Of a stretch of DNA of 64,000 bases, positions 15,550-23,508 are shown piece after piece. Positions within the stretch are counted from its first letter, which is position 1. Every line of letters begins with the position of its first letter. A model generated the notes under the pieces. The model had not been told where the DNA came from, did no database searches, and saw only the letters and a list, made by a program, of their open reading frames with translations. This stretch comes from Alphaproteobacteria bacterium (lineage in GTDB: Bacteria; Pseudomonadota; Alphaproteobacteria; Micropepsales; Micropepsaceae): positions 62,001 to 126,000 of the forward strand of contig JAFKEU010000009.1 of assembly GCA_017308475.1 (NCBI GenBank), in the 5' to 3' direction. Both the position numbers and the translations under genes were made by a program.

Positions 15550-17736
15550 ATGTCCGCACGCAATCTGTTTCTTGGCGGCAGCGCTGCCGCTTTTCTGACT
15601 ATCGGCGGCGCCTGTATCTTGGCGCCCTTCGCACTGGCACAAGGCGCGGTCGCCGTGGTGACCCAGGCGCAGGTCGTCGCGGGGCAGGCAGGTTACATCC
15701 GTGCCTGTGCAGGCTGCCATCGCGCCAATCTGGTAGGTGGCGGTGATGCGCCCGCGCTGGGGGGGGCGGGGTTCGTGGCCAGTTGGGGGAATCGCTCGAC
15801 CAAGGATTTCTATCAGTTTATCGCCACCTCCATGCCTTCGGGAGCGCCAGGCAGCTTGAGTGAGAAGGCCTATGCCGACATCACCGCCTATCTGTTGGCC
15901 GCGAATGGCGCAAAGATCGGCACGACGCCTTACAGCAAGAACACCGACGTAAAGGTCTCCATTGTCGCCAACGGCAAAATGCCGGCCGACTTCGGCAAGA
16001 CCGCTGCTCCGAAGGCGGGCGCTACCACAGCAAGCAATTCAGACATCGTGCAGCTCAACCGCCGCACCGACCTGATGGCGCCCGCCTTCAAGCTGGGCGA
16101 GACCGTTCATGGCACGGTGAAGAACTATGTCGACGTCAGCGACGAGATGCTGCGCAACCCATCAGACGGCGAATGGCTGATGTACCGGCGCAACTATCAG
16201 GGCTGGAGTTATAGCCCCCTCAAGCAGATCGACGCCGGCAACGTCAAGCAGCTCACGCTCAAATGGGCATGGAACATGAACGAGGGTGGCGCCAACCAGG
16301 TCACACCCATCGTACATTCCGGCGTGATCTTCCTGTCTAATACTTCCAACACGGTGCAGGCGATCGACGCGCACACCGGCGAGCTGATCTGGGAAAACCG
16401 GCTCGGTCCGGTGTCGGTCATTGCATATGGCGGCACCCGCAGTCTGGCCGTCTATCACGACAAGGTCTATGTCGCGACCACCGATGCCAAAATCCACGCG
16501 CTCGATGCGCGCACAGGCAAGGAGGTCTGGTCGCATCCGCTGGGTAATCCCAACAACTCCAACACCGGCGGCGTGATGGTGATGCGCGGCAAGGTGCTGA
16601 CCGGCCTGACCGGCTGCGATAACTATTCCAAGAATAACTGTTATATCAGCGCCTTCGACGCCGATACCGGCAATCCGGCATGGAAATTCTATACCACCGC
16701 GCTGGAAGGCCAGCCGGGTGGTGACACCTGGAATGGATTGCCGAACCTCTTGCGCGGCGGCGGCGACACATGGATCGCCGGTACCTATGATCCAGAGCTG
16801 AACACGACCTACTGGGGCGTCGCCCAGACCAAACCCTGGTTCCGCGCCAGCCGCAAGACCGGCAATGCGGCGACGCTTTATTCGTCATCAACGTTGGCGT
16901 TAGATCCCGATACCGGCAAGCTGAAATGGTATTTCCAGCACGCCCCGGGTGAGAGCCTGGACTTGGACGAGGTGTTCGAGCGCGTGCTGATCGACCATGG
17001 CGATCAGAAGACGTTGATGACCATCGGCAAGCCGGGCCTGCTGTGGAAGCTGGACCGCGAAACCGGTAAGTTCCTGGGCGTAAAGGAAACCATCTTCCAG
17101 AATGTCTTCGCCGACATCAATCACGAGACCGGCGCTGTCACCTATCGCTCTGATATTCTCAACCAGAAGACCAATGAATGGCTATCATCCTGTCCGGGGC
17201 CCGAGGGCGGCCATGACTGGCAGGCCACCAGCTATTACCAGCCCGACGACATTCTTATCATTCCCCTCAGCCAGAGCTGCGTGATGATCCAGGGCCATGA
17301 CGTAGAGCAGAAGCTGGGCGGTGGCGGAACGGCCGCATCGCAGAAATTCTTCTTCATGCCCGGCACGCACCAGAATATGGGGCGGCTTTCAGCCTATCGC
17401 ACCAGCGATATGAAGGAGATGTGGTCCTGGCAGCAGCGTGCACCCTTCCTCTCGGCGGTGCTGTCGACGGCTGGCGGCCTTGCCTTCGTTGGCGACTTCG
17501 ATCGCCACTTCAAGGCGGTGGACGCCAGGACCGGCAAAATTCTCTGGCAGATCCGTCTTGGCAACACCGTCCAGGGCTATCCGGTCAGCTTCAGCCTGGA
17601 CGGAAAACAGTATATTGCCGTCACCACCGGCCTTGGCGGCGGCAGCCCGCAGCAGAAGCCAACCGCCCTGCTGAACGAGGTCCACCGCGCCGCCACGGGC
17701 AACATGCTCTACGTGTTCGCGCTTCCGGACGATTAG
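15550..17736 (+). CDS. Exported cytochrome c-PQQ dehydrogenase fusion (quinohemoprotein)
   Basis: 728 residues. Signal peptide to about residue 31, then a c-type cytochrome domain (CAGCH at 53-57, candidate axial Met in TSMPSGAPGSLS), then from about residue 190 a PQQ-binding beta-propeller with repeated tryptophan-docking blades (for example AHTGELIWENRLG, ARTGKEVWSHPLG, ARTGKILWQIRLG). The enzyme should oxidise an alcohol, aldose or related substrate in the periplasm and pass electrons through its own heme. Heme at the N terminus is the reverse of classical quinohemoprotein alcohol dehydrogenases, where it is C-terminal. The start ATG follows the CHRD stop by one base. It converges with the small cupin gene ten bases away. 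No pqq biosynthesis genes are in the window. Confidence 0.88.
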   Translation: MSARNLFLGGSAAAFLTIGGACILAPFALAQGAVAVVTQAQVVAGQAGYIRACAGCHRANLVGGGDAPALGGAGFVASWGNRSTKDFYQFIATSMPSGAPGSLSEKAYADITAYLLAANGAKIGTTPYSKNTDVKVSIVANGKMPADFGKTAAPKAGATTASNSDIVQLNRRTDLMAPAFKLGETVHGTVKNYVDVSDEMLRNPSDGEWLMYRRNYQGWSYSPLKQIDAGNVKQLTLKWAWNMNEGGANQVTPIVHSGVIFLSNTSNTVQAIDAHTGELIWENRLGPVSVIAYGGTRSLAVYHDKVYVATTDAKIHALDARTGKEVWSHPLGNPNNSNTGGVMVMRGKVLTGLTGCDNYSKNNCYISAFDADTGNPAWKFYTTALEGQPGGDTWNGLPNLLRGGGDTWIAGTYDPELNTTYWGVAQTKPWFRASRKTGNAATLYSSSTLALDPDTGKLKWYFQHAPGESLDLDEVFERVLIDHGDQKTLMTIGKPGLLWKLDRETGKFLGVKETIFQNVFADINHETGAVTYRSDILNQKTNEWLSSCPGPEGGHDWQATSYYQPDDILIIPLSQSCVMIQGHDVEQKLGGGGTAASQKFFFMPGTHQNMGRLSAYRTSDMKEMWSWQQRAPFLSAVLSTAGGLAFVGDFDRHFKAVDARTGKILWQIRLGNTVQGYPVSFSLDGKQYIAVTTGLGGGSPQQKPTALLNEVHRAATGNMLYVFALPDD

Positions 17737-17746
17737 GCGGACCCGA

Positions 17747-18232
17747 CTATTTGCCGGGGACCGGCATGTGGACGCTCATTATGACAAACTCGCCTTCCAC
17801 GTCCTGGAACTGGTGGGCGGTACTGGGCGGCACCATTACATAGTCGCCTTCGACGATGTGCCGCTTGGTGGCGCCTTCGATACCGGTTCCCACGTCGGTG
17901 GGATTGCCTGGACGCGGCGGCTGGATGCCCGTCAGATGCCCGCCGGTGGCCAGATTGGCCGCGCCCTTCAGCACATGCACCAACTCGGCCTCGCCGTGAT
18001 GCAGGGTCGGCGGCGTCAGGCCGGTGCGGTATTCCAGCAATACGCGGTATGGCATCACGGTGACGATCGGCACCACCGAATTGACGGTAGGTGATTTCTG
18101 GTTGGCCTTGGCCTGCGCGATCAGCCTGGGAATATCCGCGCCGGACTGGAACAGCTTTTCCGGCGCGGCGGGCTGGGCCGCCGCCGCCAGCGGGAAAGCG
18201 AGGACCGCGAGCAGGGGGAGGGCGTGTTTCAT
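17747..18232 (-). CDS. Exported single-domain cupin protein
   Basis: 161 residues: signal peptide (LLAVLAFPLAAAAQ) and one cupin barrel. The first cupin motif appears as TLHHGEAELVHVLKG (two His, one Glu) and the second as VPPSTAHQF (His), so a metal site is likely. It is probably translated with bicupin paralog 3 just upstream (52 bases). Function is unknown; small secreted cupins of this type include putative sugar or hydroxy-acid isomerases and storage-type folds. Start at 18232 chosen for the signal peptide; the longer frame to 18427 overlaps the paralog without support. Confidence 0.75.
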   Translation of the reverse strand: MKHALPLLAVLAFPLAAAAQPAAPEKLFQSGADIPRLIAQAKANQKSPTVNSVVPIVTVMPYRVLLEYRTGLTPPTLHHGEAELVHVLKGAANLATGGHLTGIQPPRPGNPTDVGTGIEGATKRHIVEGDYVMVPPSTAHQFQDVEGEFVIMSVHMPVPGK

Positions 18233-18284
18233 GGTCGTTTCTCCGGAGGCGGGACGGGGCATCTTCGCCCCGTCCCCTGGTCGG

Positions 18285-19241
18285 TTATTGCCGGGCGCCG
18301 GCTTCGGCGTCGTAATTGTGCATGCCTTCGGGGCGCGGGTTGATGGCGATGCGGGTCGACATGCCGTCGCCCGCCCAGCTTGCGCGGTGCCAGCGGCCCT
18401 GGGGCGCATAGACGATATCGCCGACATGGGCGGTGAACACCTTCATGCCTTCCATCTTGTAGTCGATGCTGCCCTCGGACACGACCCAGAACTCGTTATA
18501 ATCGATATGGAAATGCCCCTTGTTGCTGTCGGGCGGCGTAGGCGTGCCGTGACCGCGGATCACGTTCATGAAGTTGTTGTCGTCCTTGACGAAGGCGTAA
18601 TTGCCTTTCGGCGGATTGGGGTTGTTCACATCGTCCTTGAGAAAGTCCAGATAGGGCTTGGAGTCTCCGTACGGCTTGGGTGGGGTGGAATAGCTGGCCC
18701 GCACATAAGTCTTGCCGGCGGCGGTCGGGGCGCTGCCGGGCGCGTCCTTGGCCATCGGATACAGTGGCGTGCGGTTGTTGCGGACGACTTCCAGGCGCAC
18801 CGACGGCGCATCGCCGACCGTCTCCATGGAATAGGGGGTGCGATAGGGCACCTGGACCAAAAAGCCCTTGGACGCCACGAAGGGGGCCTGCCCCTGGATG
18901 GTGAAGCGGATCTGGCCATCGGCGACGTACCAGAAGATGGGATCGTCGGCCCAGAACTGCGTCTTCGTCTTTTCGCCCGGCGCCATCTGGATGTAGTCGG
19001 CGCGATAATCCTGGTCGCGCACGATCGGCTGGACCCAGCTTGCCTGGCCCTTGTGGGCGGCGATGATCTCGCTGTAGCGCCAGATCGGCCGGTTGGGCGC
19101 GGTCCACGGCGTGGGCACGGTGGGCTTGGGCGACCAACTGTAGAAGATTTCGCGCGGCTGCGCGGCGGCCGGAAGGACGGCCGGCAGGACAAAGAGGGTG
19201 GCGGAGGCCGCCAGGATGGCGGCCCGGATGGTGGCGTTCAT
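18285..19241 (-). CDS. Exported bicupin protein, paralog 3
   Basis: 318 residues with signal peptide (AASATLFVLPAVLPAAAQ). Third member of the bicupin family in this window: N-terminal barrel without metal ligands (MAPGEKTKTQFWADDPIFWYV, ADGQIRFTIQGQAPFVASKGF), C-terminal barrel with GHFHIDYNEFWVVSEG and QGRWHRASW, and the family tail HNYDAEAGARQ. The shared sequence SNKGHFHI and the common tail show a recent family expansion. The start ATG at 19241 has a GGGGAG site; a longer frame to 19538 would run through the non-coding gap and a repeat. It heads a two-gene leftward unit with the small cupin. Confidence 0.75.
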   Translation of the reverse strand: MNATIRAAILAASATLFVLPAVLPAAAQPREIFYSWSPKPTVPTPWTAPNRPIWRYSEIIAAHKGQASWVQPIVRDQDYRADYIQMAPGEKTKTQFWADDPIFWYVADGQIRFTIQGQAPFVASKGFLVQVPYRTPYSMETVGDAPSVRLEVVRNNRTPLYPMAKDAPGSAPTAAGKTYVRASYSTPPKPYGDSKPYLDFLKDDVNNPNPPKGNYAFVKDDNNFMNVIRGHGTPTPPDSNKGHFHIDYNEFWVVSEGSIDYKMEGMKVFTAHVGDIVYAPQGRWHRASWAGDGMSTRIAINPRPEGMHNYDAEAGARQ

Positions 19242-19666
19242 GAAGCTCCCCAAGAAGGATTTGGATTTTGTGACCGTGACCTTATTCCGCCGCGTCGCGG
19301 CCTGACAAGCAGACCCGGCTTCGGGCGCCCGGCGGCGTGGACAGCGCGTGGACAGGCGGCGGCGAAAAAGGGGACGGGGATACCGTGTGGACGCGCTAAT
19401 GCCCTGTGCGACTGGAGAAAACAGAATATTCGTTTCCTCATTTTTCCCCACCCCCCTCCCTCCGGAGCGTTGGAGAGAGGGAACCAGGAGCAGGGGCGAC
19501 AGGACGGAACGGCGCTTTTCATGCCGCCAGTATGGCACGACGCAAAGGGGAGGTGGACAAGCCGGAACCGGGCGTTTTTGCCAGGCCGTCGAGCCCGGTC
19601 GTCAGCCGCCCGCTGAAGGTTGCATTCATCCGGTGCTGCAAGGCCAGAGCCGGCGGTGGGCCAATT
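19242..19666. other. Intergenic gap with repeat and G-rich hairpin
   Basis: 425 bases between bicupin 3 and the PilZ gene, both leftward. No convincing coding sequence. It holds repeat copy B (19427-19463) and, overlapping it, an imperfect hairpin of CCCTCCCTCC with GGAGAGAGGG (one mismatch, ending near 19481). The promoter for bicupin 3 should be in this gap, but I cannot pick it out. Confidence 0.55.
19427..19463 (-). repeat. Dispersed G-rich repeat, copy B
   Basis: On the minus strand this reads GGAGGGAGGGGGGTGGGG, then AAAAATG and ends AAACGAATA, 31/37 identical to copy A at 1031-1067. It sits about 185 bases upstream of bicupin 3 and partly overlaps a G/C-rich hairpin. Confidence 0.6.
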
Positions 19667-20290
19667 CTAGAGATACGGCGCCCGGCTCTCCCGGCCCACG
19701 AATTCTATGCCGATGCCCTTTTCAAAATGACGCGAAACGCGGCCTGCGACCTGGGCAATGAGTACGAACTCTCCGATTGGCGGGCGAACGTCGGTCCTGA
19801 GGGAGACGCCGCTGAGAGAGATATCGACGATTTCGCACGACACGATTTGGCCGTTGACGCAGGTGAACTGGGCACAGCTTTTGCGGCTTGACCGCTCATG
19901 GCGCCGCAGAATGGATCCGCCGTCGGAGCCTTTATCATTATTGCGAAGCGCGGCGATCTGTTCGGCCGTGCGCTCGCGCTTGGCTGCCGTGCAGATGAAT
20001 TGCACCTCGACAACATCGTCCTTGATGCGTGCGATCGCGCCTTCAAAACGGCCGACACCGCTGACGTACAGCACTACCGAGGTTCCACATGGAGGTGGCC
20101 CCTCGCATTGGATAGATGCCCCGTCGGACGAAAGCTCGATGGTCCGGCAAGACGTCTCGCGCTCCTCGGAAGGCACAAACAGGTGCCCCGGAAAATCGAC
20201 GCGCACAGGTTCTACCAGCGTTCTTTTCCGGAGCTGCGTGTCTTTCACTGCCGCCGCCCTTTCGTCCCCGCCCATCGTCAAGGCATCCAT
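19667..20290 (-). CDS. Tandem PilZ-domain protein
   Basis: About 207 residues, no membrane segment. Two PilZ-like domains can be read: the first with RKRTLVEPVRVDF and the DxSxxG-type motif ELSSDGAS, the second with RRHERSSRKS and DISLSGVS, where the motif is better conserved. PilZ domains bind cyclic di-GMP and control motility, polysaccharide or adhesion functions. The first copy has a degenerate arginine motif and may be structural only. Start is uncertain: ATG at 20290 or 20275, or TTG at 20320, none with a strong ribosome-binding site. The divergent coiled-coil/SH3 protein is a possible partner, which is inference. Confidence 0.75.
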   Translation of the reverse strand: MDALTMGGDERAAAVKDTQLRKRTLVEPVRVDFPGHLFVPSEERETSCRTIELSSDGASIQCEGPPPCGTSVVLYVSGVGRFEGAIARIKDDVVEVQFICTAAKRERTAEQIAALRNNDKGSDGGSILRRHERSSRKSCAQFTCVNGQIVSCEIVDISLSGVSLRTDVRPPIGEFVLIAQVAGRVSRHFEKGIGIEFVGRESRAPYL

Positions 20291-20463
20291 TCGAAGTTTC
20301 GATGCATGGGGGATATTCAACTATAAAAAATATCTACAGCCCGTGTTTGAAACCGCGCAGGATTGATAAAATTTTTCACGTTTTCCATAACGCGGGCCAA
20401 ATCGGACGGGATCATTCTGTGTCCAAGAAGGCATGCGGGTCGGCACTCGCACCAGAGGGCACG

Positions 20464-22302
20464 ATGAGGCAAGCTGCTGTCAGGTCGCGCAAGGTTCCCC
20501 AGATGGCGTCGGAAGGCGCGGCAGAAATTCCTGCGCGTACTCTCCGCGAGACACCGGTGGCTCGGGCATTTCCGCTTGATCTGAGGCCGCTGATCTTGCC
20601 CTATCGGGTACACCGGTGCCTCACGCTCAGGATCGAAGAACTGCCCCAACGGGCCAGGCTGTCCGCCGGTCAAAATAACGGCGATTGCAGCTGGTCGGTT
20701 ACACTCGATGAGTTGGAAGGACTTTCATACTGCCCTCCGCAGGGGTTCGACGGACAGCACGACCTGAAGCTCAGGATCATCAGCAAGGACGAAACGGGAG
20801 CGTCCACCGTCGCGCTGCTCGATTTTCATGTCATTTGCGACGACGAGCACGCAAACGCCGCGACGGCCCAGTCTTCCGGCAAGATCGCACCAAGTCCACA
20901 GGATGGCGCACTGCGGGAAGAAATCGCGTCGCTGAGAGCGGCGTGTGCCGCGCAGGATGCCGAATTGAGCGCGATGCGGACGTCCAGCGAACAGGTGCAT
21001 GCGCAATGGGAGAAAAATCTTGCGAAATCGCTGACCGAGGCCGAAGCCGCGTGGAAGAGCGCGGAAGCCCTGCGCCTGGACGCGGCGATGGCCGACCTTC
21101 AGACACGATTCGATCGCGACCTGGCAGACATGAACCGCAGTGCCCAGGCCAAGGCGGATGCATCGGGCAAACGCGATGCCGCGATGCTGCGACGCCTGAA
21201 TCAGGAACTGTCGGATACGAAGGACGCGCTTGCCGGCAAGGATACCGAACTGGCGGAGCTTCGCGATCGGCTGGAACGCCTGCGTCATGATGCGGATACG
21301 GAGATTGCCGCCGCGAAAGAAGCTGCCGCGCTTGAGGCGGCCGAACAACTGAAGGCCGCCGAAACGCAATGGCAGGAGCAGGCGGCCAGTTCGATGGCCG
21401 AGGTCACGGCACGGTGCCGGGCGGCGGAGGAGGCCCTGGCGTCGGCCCGCGCGGCGGACACGGGAAAGACCGATGCAGACGCCGAACTGGCGGAGCTTCG
21501 CGCTCGGCTGGAGCGCCTGCGCCATGACGCGGATACCGAGATTGCCGCCGCGAAAGAAGCCGCCGCGCTGGAGGCGGCCGAACAACTGAAGGCCGCCGAA
21601 ACGCAATGGCAGGAGCAGGCGGCCAGATCGGTGGCCGAGGTCACGGCACGGTGTCGGGCGGCGGAGGAGGCCCTGGCGTCGGCCAGCGCGGCGGACACGG
21701 GCAAGGCCAATGCAGACGACGCTTATATCCGCCGTCTCAACTGCGAGATCAAATCATTGCAGAACAGCCTGGTCGAGCGGGAAGCCGACCTGGCACACGC
21801 CCAGACCCAGCTGCGGGAAATGCGCCCGAGATCGGCGACGCCAGGCCCGGTCGGCAACTGGCAGCCCCTTTCTTCCATCCCCGCGGATGCCGAAAATGAG
21901 GGGGCCAAGAATTCCGGCCACCTGTGGCGCGATACCGTGATGGTATTCGTCGTGGTGGTGGGAACGGCGATTTGCTGGCCCTGGATCGAGCATGCGCTGA
22001 CGACAGCAGGCGTAGTCGAGTTGCTGACGCGGCGGCATGCTGTCGTCGAGGCCACGCCTAAATCGACGCCCGGGCCCGAACATCCGACGGCCATCGTCGC
22101 GCGCGGCGTGAATCTGCGCGCGGGACCCAGAACCAGCGCGGCGGTGCTCGCCACGCTCACAAGCGGCATGCGGGTCACGATCCTTGGCCATAGCGGCAAC
22201 TGGGACAAGGTGGAGAATTCCGGCGCGGACGGAAAAACCCGGCAAGGCTGGGTGTATAATTCCTATCTGGACGCGAGCCGCGCGGAAAATCCCAAGAAAT
22301 AA
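20464..22302 (+). CDS. Coiled-coil membrane protein with N-terminal beta domain and C-terminal SH3b domain
   Basis: 612 residues from ATG 20464 (GTG 20419 is an alternative start). Order: residues 40-125, a beta-rich region (LTLRIEELPQRARLSAG, SWSVTLDELEGLSYCPPQGF) resembling Ig/cadherin-like modules of large alphaproteobacterial surface proteins; about 150-455, charged Ala/Glu-rich coiled coil; one membrane segment near 491-513 (VMVFVVVVGTAICWPWI); and 540-608, a bacterial SH3 domain (VNLRAGPRTSAAVLATL, GWVYNSYLD). The SH3b would be periplasmic and the long coil cytoplasmic if topology is N-in. Residues 262-340 and 341-419 are near-identical copies. I know no characterised homolog; an envelope-tethering or scaffolding role is inference. 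Confidence 0.75.
   Translation: MRQAAVRSRKVPQMASEGAAEIPARTLRETPVARAFPLDLRPLILPYRVHRCLTLRIEELPQRARLSAGQNNGDCSWSVTLDELEGLSYCPPQGFDGQHDLKLRIISKDETGASTVALLDFHVICDDEHANAATAQSSGKIAPSPQDGALREEIASLRAACAAQDAELSAMRTSSEQVHAQWEKNLAKSLTEAEAAWKSAEALRLDAAMADLQTRFDRDLADMNRSAQAKADASGKRDAAMLRRLNQELSDTKDALAGKDTELAELRDRLERLRHDADTEIAAAKEAAALEAAEQLKAAETQWQEQAASSMAEVTARCRAAEEALASARAADTGKTDADAELAELRARLERLRHDADTEIAAAKEAAALEAAEQLKAAETQWQEQAARSVAEVTARCRAAEEALASASAADTGKANADDAYIRRLNCEIKSLQNSLVEREADLAHAQTQLREMRPRSATPGPVGNWQPLSSIPADAENEGAKNSGHLWRDTVMVFVVVVGTAICWPWIEHALTTAGVVELLTRRHAVVEATPKSTPGPEHPTAIVARGVNLRAGPRTSAAVLATLTSGMRVTILGHSGNWDKVENSGADGKTRQGWVYNSYLDASRAENPKK
21247..21720 (+). repeat. Tandem 237-base in-frame duplication
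   Basis: Two direct copies of 237 bases (21247-21483 and 21484-21720), each 79 codons, inside the coiled-coil gene. They begin GAACTGGCGGAGCTTCGCG and differ at only a scattering of mostly silent positions, so the duplication is recent. A 237-base period does not fit a whole number of heptads exactly (79 = 11 x 7 + 2), so the coil must tolerate a phase shift. Confidence 0.9.
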
Positions 22303-22406
22303 AAGCAGAAGCCTGGGCTGCCACGGTCTTGCGACCTCGCATGAGAGACGCGTGAGGAGTGTTCGTGTAACCTTGGCCTCGACTGAATCCTTGAGAAGGT
22401 TTCGCC

Positions 22407-22547
22407 ATGACCAAGCCCCCCAGCGAAGATGACGGTGTGAAGCGGATGCTGAAAACGCCGCCCAAGCCCCATGTGCCCAAGAAGGACAAGCCCAAGGCGA
22501 GTCCCAAGCCGCCCAAACAGCGGATAAACCGCCACCAGGGTCGCTAG
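22407..22547 (+). CDS. Small basic Lys/Pro-rich protein (46 residues)
   Basis: A short frame, MTKPPSEDDGVKRMLKTPP followed by a Lys/Pro-rich tail ending QRINRHQGR. A GAGAAGG ribosome-binding site lies at good spacing. Short proteins with a 'RMLKTPPKPHK' core are widespread in alphaproteobacterial genomes as hypothetical proteins, which supports it being real. The high charge suggests nucleic-acid or ribosome contact, but the function is unknown. Confidence 0.6.
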   Translation: MTKPPSEDDGVKRMLKTPPKPHVPKKDKPKASPKPPKQRINRHQGR

Positions 22548-22645
22548 GAGATTTCTGCCATGGCGTTTGGCAGGTTGTAATTTCTCATAATATTACTTAT
22601 ACGAAAAATTGGTTTGGACGGCAGTGTCGATAGCTGTGTAGTGCA

Positions 22646-22671
22646 GCGCCGGGATGCTTGCCGCCCGGCGC
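22646..22671. other. GC-rich inverted repeat before mazG
   Basis: Perfect eight-base arms GCGCCGGG / CCCGGCGC with a ten-base loop, ending 22 bases before the mazG start. It lies in the leader of mazG or downstream of the small protein gene. No T-tract follows, so it is not an ordinary terminator; it could be an mRNA-leader hairpin. Confidence 0.4.
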
Positions 22672-22692
22672 CACGCGTTCCTAACTGGCGCC

Positions 22693-23493
22693 ATGACGAA
22701 TCCCGACATCAGACCCGGCCGCGACGTAGGCATCCTGCTGGAAATCATGGCGCGTCTGCGCGGGCCAGGCGGCTGCCCCTGGGACCGCGCCCAGACCTTT
22801 TCGACCATCGCGCCATACACCATCGAGGAAGCCTATGAGGTCGCCACCGTCATCCAGGATGGCGACCTCAAAGCCCTGCCCGGCGAGTTGGGCGATCTTC
22901 TGTTCCAGGTCGTGTTCCACGCCCGCATGGCCGAGGAAGCCGGACTGTTCGATTTCGGCGACGTGGTGGCCGAAGTGACCGACAAAATGATCCGCCGCCA
23001 TCCGCACGTCTTCGGCGACGCTGAGGCCAAAAGCGACGCCGCCAGCCAGAAGGATTTCTGGGAGAAACTGAAAGAAAGCGAACGCGCCACCAAAGGCCAC
23101 CAGAGCCTGCTGGACGATGTTGCCGCCGCCCTGCCCGCGCTGATGCGCGCCGAGAAGCTTCAGCGCCGCGCTTCAAGCATCGGATTCGACTGGAACAATG
23201 CCGACCTGGTGGTCGACAAGATCGCCGAGGAAGCCCGCGAAGTCGCCCAGGCGCGCACCCATGCCGAGCGCGAGGAGGAAATCGGCGACCTGTTGTTTGT
23301 CGTCGCCAACCTGGCCCGGCACCTGAAGGTCGATCCCGAAGCGGCTCTGCGCGCCGCCAATGCCAAATTCACCCGCCGCTTCAAACATATCGAGCAGGAA
23401 CTTGCCGCCCAGGGTAAGGCGCCCGGCAGCGCCTCGCTTCAGGAGATGGAAGCGCTGTGGCAAGAGGCCAAGGCGCTGGAAAAGGTGCCCTGA
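22693..23493 (+). CDS. mazG: Nucleoside triphosphate pyrophosphohydrolase MazG
   Basis: 266 residues. Hydrolyses NTPs to NMP and pyrophosphate, a house-cleaning activity that also lowers (p)ppGpp in E. coli. Both MazG halves are visible: GGCPWDRAQTF, TIEEAYEV and ELGDLLFQVVFHARMAEE in the first; EEAREVAQARTHAEREEEIGDLLFVVANLARHL in the second, each with the ExxE...ExxD metal pattern. ATG at 22693 gives MTNPDIRPG and the family-typical 'LLEIMARLRGPGGCPWD'; an earlier in-frame start at 22654 is less likely. It converges with hflX, a standard gene order (hfq-hflX-mazG region). Confidence 0.95.
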   Translation: MTNPDIRPGRDVGILLEIMARLRGPGGCPWDRAQTFSTIAPYTIEEAYEVATVIQDGDLKALPGELGDLLFQVVFHARMAEEAGLFDFGDVVAEVTDKMIRRHPHVFGDAEAKSDAASQKDFWEKLKESERATKGHQSLLDDVAAALPALMRAEKLQRRASSIGFDWNNADLVVDKIAEEAREVAQARTHAEREEEIGDLLFVVANLARHLKVDPEAALRAANAKFTRRFKHIEQELAAQGKAPGSASLQEMEALWQEAKALEKVP

Positions 23494-23508
23494 ACCAGCA
23501 ATTGAGGG

